DNA from: Prorocentrum cordatum
Taxonomy: Eukaryota; Sar; Dinophyceae; Prorocentrales; Prorocentraceae
Assembly: GCA_963575745.1 (NCBI GenBank)
Contig: CAUYUJ010020152.1
Coordinates: forward strand, 37,501 to 101,500
DNA length: 64,000 nucleotides
Direction of reading: 5' to 3'
In this document: one piece after another, positions 61,606 through 64,000 of the stretch
How positions within the stretch are numbered: the first letter of the stretch is position 1
How the letters are laid out: each line of letters begins with the position of its first letter
Notes under the pieces: model-generated
What the model saw: only the letters and a program-made list of their open reading frames with translations
The model's database searches: none
Told to the model about the DNA's origin: nothing
Translations under genes and position numbers: made by a program

Positions 61606-62185
61606 TACGTAGCACCCCGCAGTTTCGGATAAGAGTGAGGGGGCGGCGAGGTCGTCGTCAGTCTGCGAGGCTCTGAAGAAGCCCGCCGCAGGCGTCTAAC
61701 TTTTACAAATTATCCACGCCGATTTCTTCGTCAAAGCAATGTGGGTGGATCGCGGGGTGGGTTGCGGGTGGGTCGCGGGTGGGCCGCGGGCTGGGTCTCG
61801 CGGTGGGTCGCGGCCGGTCGCGGAGGGTCGCGGGGTGGGTCGCGGGTGGTTGGGTCGCAGGTTGGGTCGCGGGGTGGGTCGCGGAGCGGGTCGCGGGATG
61901 GGTCGCGGGTGGGTCGCGGGGTGGGTCGCGAGGTGGGTCGCGGGTGGGTCACGGGCGGGTCACGGGGTGGGTCGCGGGGTGGGTCGCGGGTGGGTCGCGG
62001 GGTGGGTCGCGGGGTGGATCGCCGGGTGGGTCGCGGGGTGGGTCGCGGGGTGGGTCGCGGGTGGGTCGCGGGCGGGTCGGGAGGGGGGGGGACGACGACA
62101 ACAACAACAAGCAGAATCTTCCCCGCGAATCCTTCAGCCACGCACCCGGGAACAAAGAATGAACGTTCGGCCCCCTCATTCTGAT
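61606..62185 (+). mobile_element. Element family F, copy 2, inserted in a GAT array
   Basis: TAGCACCCCGCAGTTTCGGA, AAGAGTGAGGGGGCGGCGAG, CAGTCTGCGAGGCTCTGAAG, AAGCCCGCCGCAGGCG, then 61740-62085 GGGTGGGTCGC minisatellite, then ACAACAACAA, CAGCCACGCACCC, AACAAAGAATGAACGTTCGG and CCCCCTCATTCTGAT. The terminal AGAGTGAGGGGGC is inverted as GCCCCCTCATTCT. GAT arrays flank it on both sides, so it is an insertion. Confidence 0.8.
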
Positions 62186-62186
62186 A

Positions 62187-62282
62187 ATGACGATGCCGTT
62201 GCTGATGATGATGCTGACGACGGACGGCGACGACGACGGCGAAGATGATGATGCTGATAATGCTGATCATGATGCTGATGCC

Positions 62283-62334
<52 letters not shown>

Positions 62335-62439
62335 GTGATGGTGATGGTGATGGTGATGGTGATGGTGATGGTGATGGTGATGATGATGATGATGATGATG
62401 ATGCGGATGATGATGCGGACGATGACGGTGGTGTTGATT

Positions 62440-62484
<45 letters not shown>

Positions 62485-62629
62485 CGGATGATGATGATGA
62501 GGATGATGATGATGATGATGCTGATGATGCTGATGATGCAGATGATGATGCGGACGATGACGGTGGTGTTGATGATGCTGATGTTGCTGATGAGAATGAT
62601 GATGATGATGCTGATGATGATGATTATGC

Positions 62630-62673
<44 letters not shown>

Positions 62674-62872
62674 TTGATGATGCTGATGTTGCTGATGAGA
62701 ATGATGATGATGATGCTGATGATGATGATTATGCTGATGATGATGATAATGATGATGCTGCTGATGATGTTGATGATGCTGATGCTGATGCTGATAATGA
62801 TGCTGACGATGCTAATGCTGACGATGATGATGATGATGATGATGCTGCTGATGATGATAATGATGAGGTCGT
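62187..62872 (+). repeat. GATGAT array, right block
   Basis: Same triplet family as 60976-61597; contains a duplicated block of about 120 bp (about 62560-62640 and 62665-62745). Confidence 0.95.
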
Positions 62873-63344
62873 GCTGATTCTGGCGGCGATGGTTTAGGCT
62901 CAGGCCGATACTTCGCCGCCCACGGCCCGTACCCACGCCGTCGAGTTTCTATCGTGGCCTTGCACCACCCGTCGCGTGGGCGCCAGGGGCGTGGTGGATC
63001 CCCTCCTCTTTCACGGAGGAATCCTACGTTGTCTCTGGGGTCATTCATCCGAGAGCAGGACGGGCCGGGGGGGGCACCACTTTGTTGTCCCCCGCTGGAG
63101 CGCGACGCTCTCATATGGGGGCGGACCCCAGGCCTTGTCCCCGTGGGGAGGCGGTCGTTATCCTGGCAGGAGCACGGCCGCGCTCGAAGGTGCTTAAAGA
63201 ACTGATCTGACCCGCCCCTGCTCGCGGGTTGCGGGGGTGTGCTTAGCGTGACAGCAAGCGCTGGAGTGAGGGGGCCGGGCGGGAGTAGGTCTGTTGGGTC
63301 CGGGAGCCTTGAGACGGTGGTCAGTGCAGACGGGGGTCAGGGGC
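62873..63344. other. Intergenic, nothing recognised
   Basis: Mixed GC-rich sequence, short frames only, no motif. Confidence 0.38.
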
Positions 63345-63440
63345 GCGTTGACCCGGGCTAGCGCGCAGGATCCTGCAGGATCTTGCAGGATCCTGCCAGG
63401 CCTGACTGACCCGGATTTGTATTGACCCGGGTCAGTGCGT
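63345..63440 (+). repeat. GGATCCTGCAGG palindromic repeat cluster, copy 2
   Basis: GCAGGATCCTGCAGGATC then TTGCAGGATCCTGC, between two TTGACCCGGG words (63348 and 63423). Same modules as 8270-8650. Confidence 0.65.
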
Positions 63441-63599
63441 CTCCATTGGGTTCGGGGTGACGGCCCAGGCGCATTGTGCTCGAGCGGCGAGCGGTGGTAC
63501 AATTCGCAGATATTCAACTATACTGGCGGAGAGCCATGAGGGTGGATCGGGGGAACAAAATTGGTGACTGGTGTGCTGATGATACTGGGCGCTGTAGGA

Positions 63600-63760
63600 G
63601 GGGTGAGTGTGATGATGATGAGGGCGATGATGATGAGGAGGAGTTAGATGAGGCGGAGGAAGAGGAGGAGAAGGAAGAGGAGGGGGAGGAGGAGCAGGAG
63701 GAGGAGGAGGAGGAGGAGGAGGGGGAGGAGGAGGAGGCGGAGGAGGAGGAGGAGGGGCCC
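63600..63760 (+). repeat. GAT/GGA microsatellite
   Basis: GATGATGA passing into GGAGGA(G/A) triplets. No gene. Confidence 0.9.
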
Positions 63761-63834
63761 TCCCCCCTGGGAGGAGGTCCATCCCCCACGAGAATCGGGG
63801 GGCGGCCAAGAGTCTGAACAGAACAAGTCTTAGA

Positions 63835-64000
63835 CACTCCGAAGACTGACGGCGGCGACGACGATGGCGGCAGAGGCGGCGGCGACGATGCCTCCAACAA
63901 ACAAAAAGTCCGACGACGACGACGACCGTCGGCGACGGGGACCAGCGGCGACGACGTCGACGACCAGGACGGCGACGACGCCTCCCAAAAAACCTTCGAC
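63835..64000 (+). repeat. GAC-rich array, block 3 (runs off the window)
   Basis: GACGGCGGCGACGACG, ATGCCTCCAACAAACAAAAA, GTCCGACGACGACGACG modules as at 57340-58950. Confidence 0.9.

Noticed and set aside
1-64000. tRNA, rRNA or snRNA genes
   Set aside because: No cloverleaf with a convincing TTCRA loop, and no rRNA or U-RNA core sequence was recognised by eye; a covariance-model scan would be decisive.

Overview
This window is nuclear DNA of a dinoflagellate. The decisive evidence is an exact 22-nt dinoflagellate spliced leader (DinoSL) on the minus strand at 56635-56656. The GC-rich composition, the many low-complexity arrays and the retroelement types fit. I find almost no host genes. One small open frame (22380-22817) is a plausible host protein; every other convincing protein sequence belongs to a retroelement. 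The rest is dispersed short inverted-repeat elements, satellites and microsatellites.

Layout. 1-4200: GC-rich remnant of a plus-strand LINE, with a weak reverse transcriptase trace and a clearer RNase H trace. 5295-5526: dispersed repeat D. 5853-6012: first copy of MITE family A. 6160-7205: 41-bp tandem array. 9256-19533: a full-length Ty1/copia LTR retrotransposon with 183-bp LTRs, a CTGGG target duplication, a primer-binding site and gag-protease-integrase-RT-RNase H order, broken by three stops, frameshifts and one low-complexity insertion. 19628-27000: repeats, MITE copies and the candidate host ORF. 27000-32440: palindrome clusters and long tandem arrays (TTGG-phased, ACT, CGGAAACCC, 9-bp CCCACAGGT). 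32668-49430: many short inverted-repeat elements (families A, B, C, F, G, H), GATCGATA, 150-bp and 13-bp arrays, and a LINE C-terminal fragment. 49625-57235: a 53-bp satellite split by a 6.29-kb LINE with a 14-bp target duplication. 57236-64000: GAC and GAT arrays, a second copy of the G-rich element F, and satellite-like units.

How the parts relate. Two autonomous element types supply the protein sequence: a copia element, and an APE-endonuclease LINE with RT and RNase H. The LINE insertion starts at its 5' end with the complete DinoSL, directly against the target duplication. The integrated copy was therefore reverse-transcribed from a mature trans-spliced mRNA over its full length. The copia element landed in a dispersed repeat (family E), and an uninterrupted paralogue of that target lies at 37738-37871. 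Family A elements have about 28-bp terminal inverted repeats and, in the best copies, 8-bp target duplications, so they look like cut-and-paste MITEs; no transposase for them is visible here.

Limits. Everything was read by eye. Family assignments of the LINE and copia proteins rest on motif order and catalytic residues. Homopolymer-rich tracts (poly-T, poly-C/A, long G and C runs) may carry assembly errors, and some frameshifts may be sequencing artefacts.
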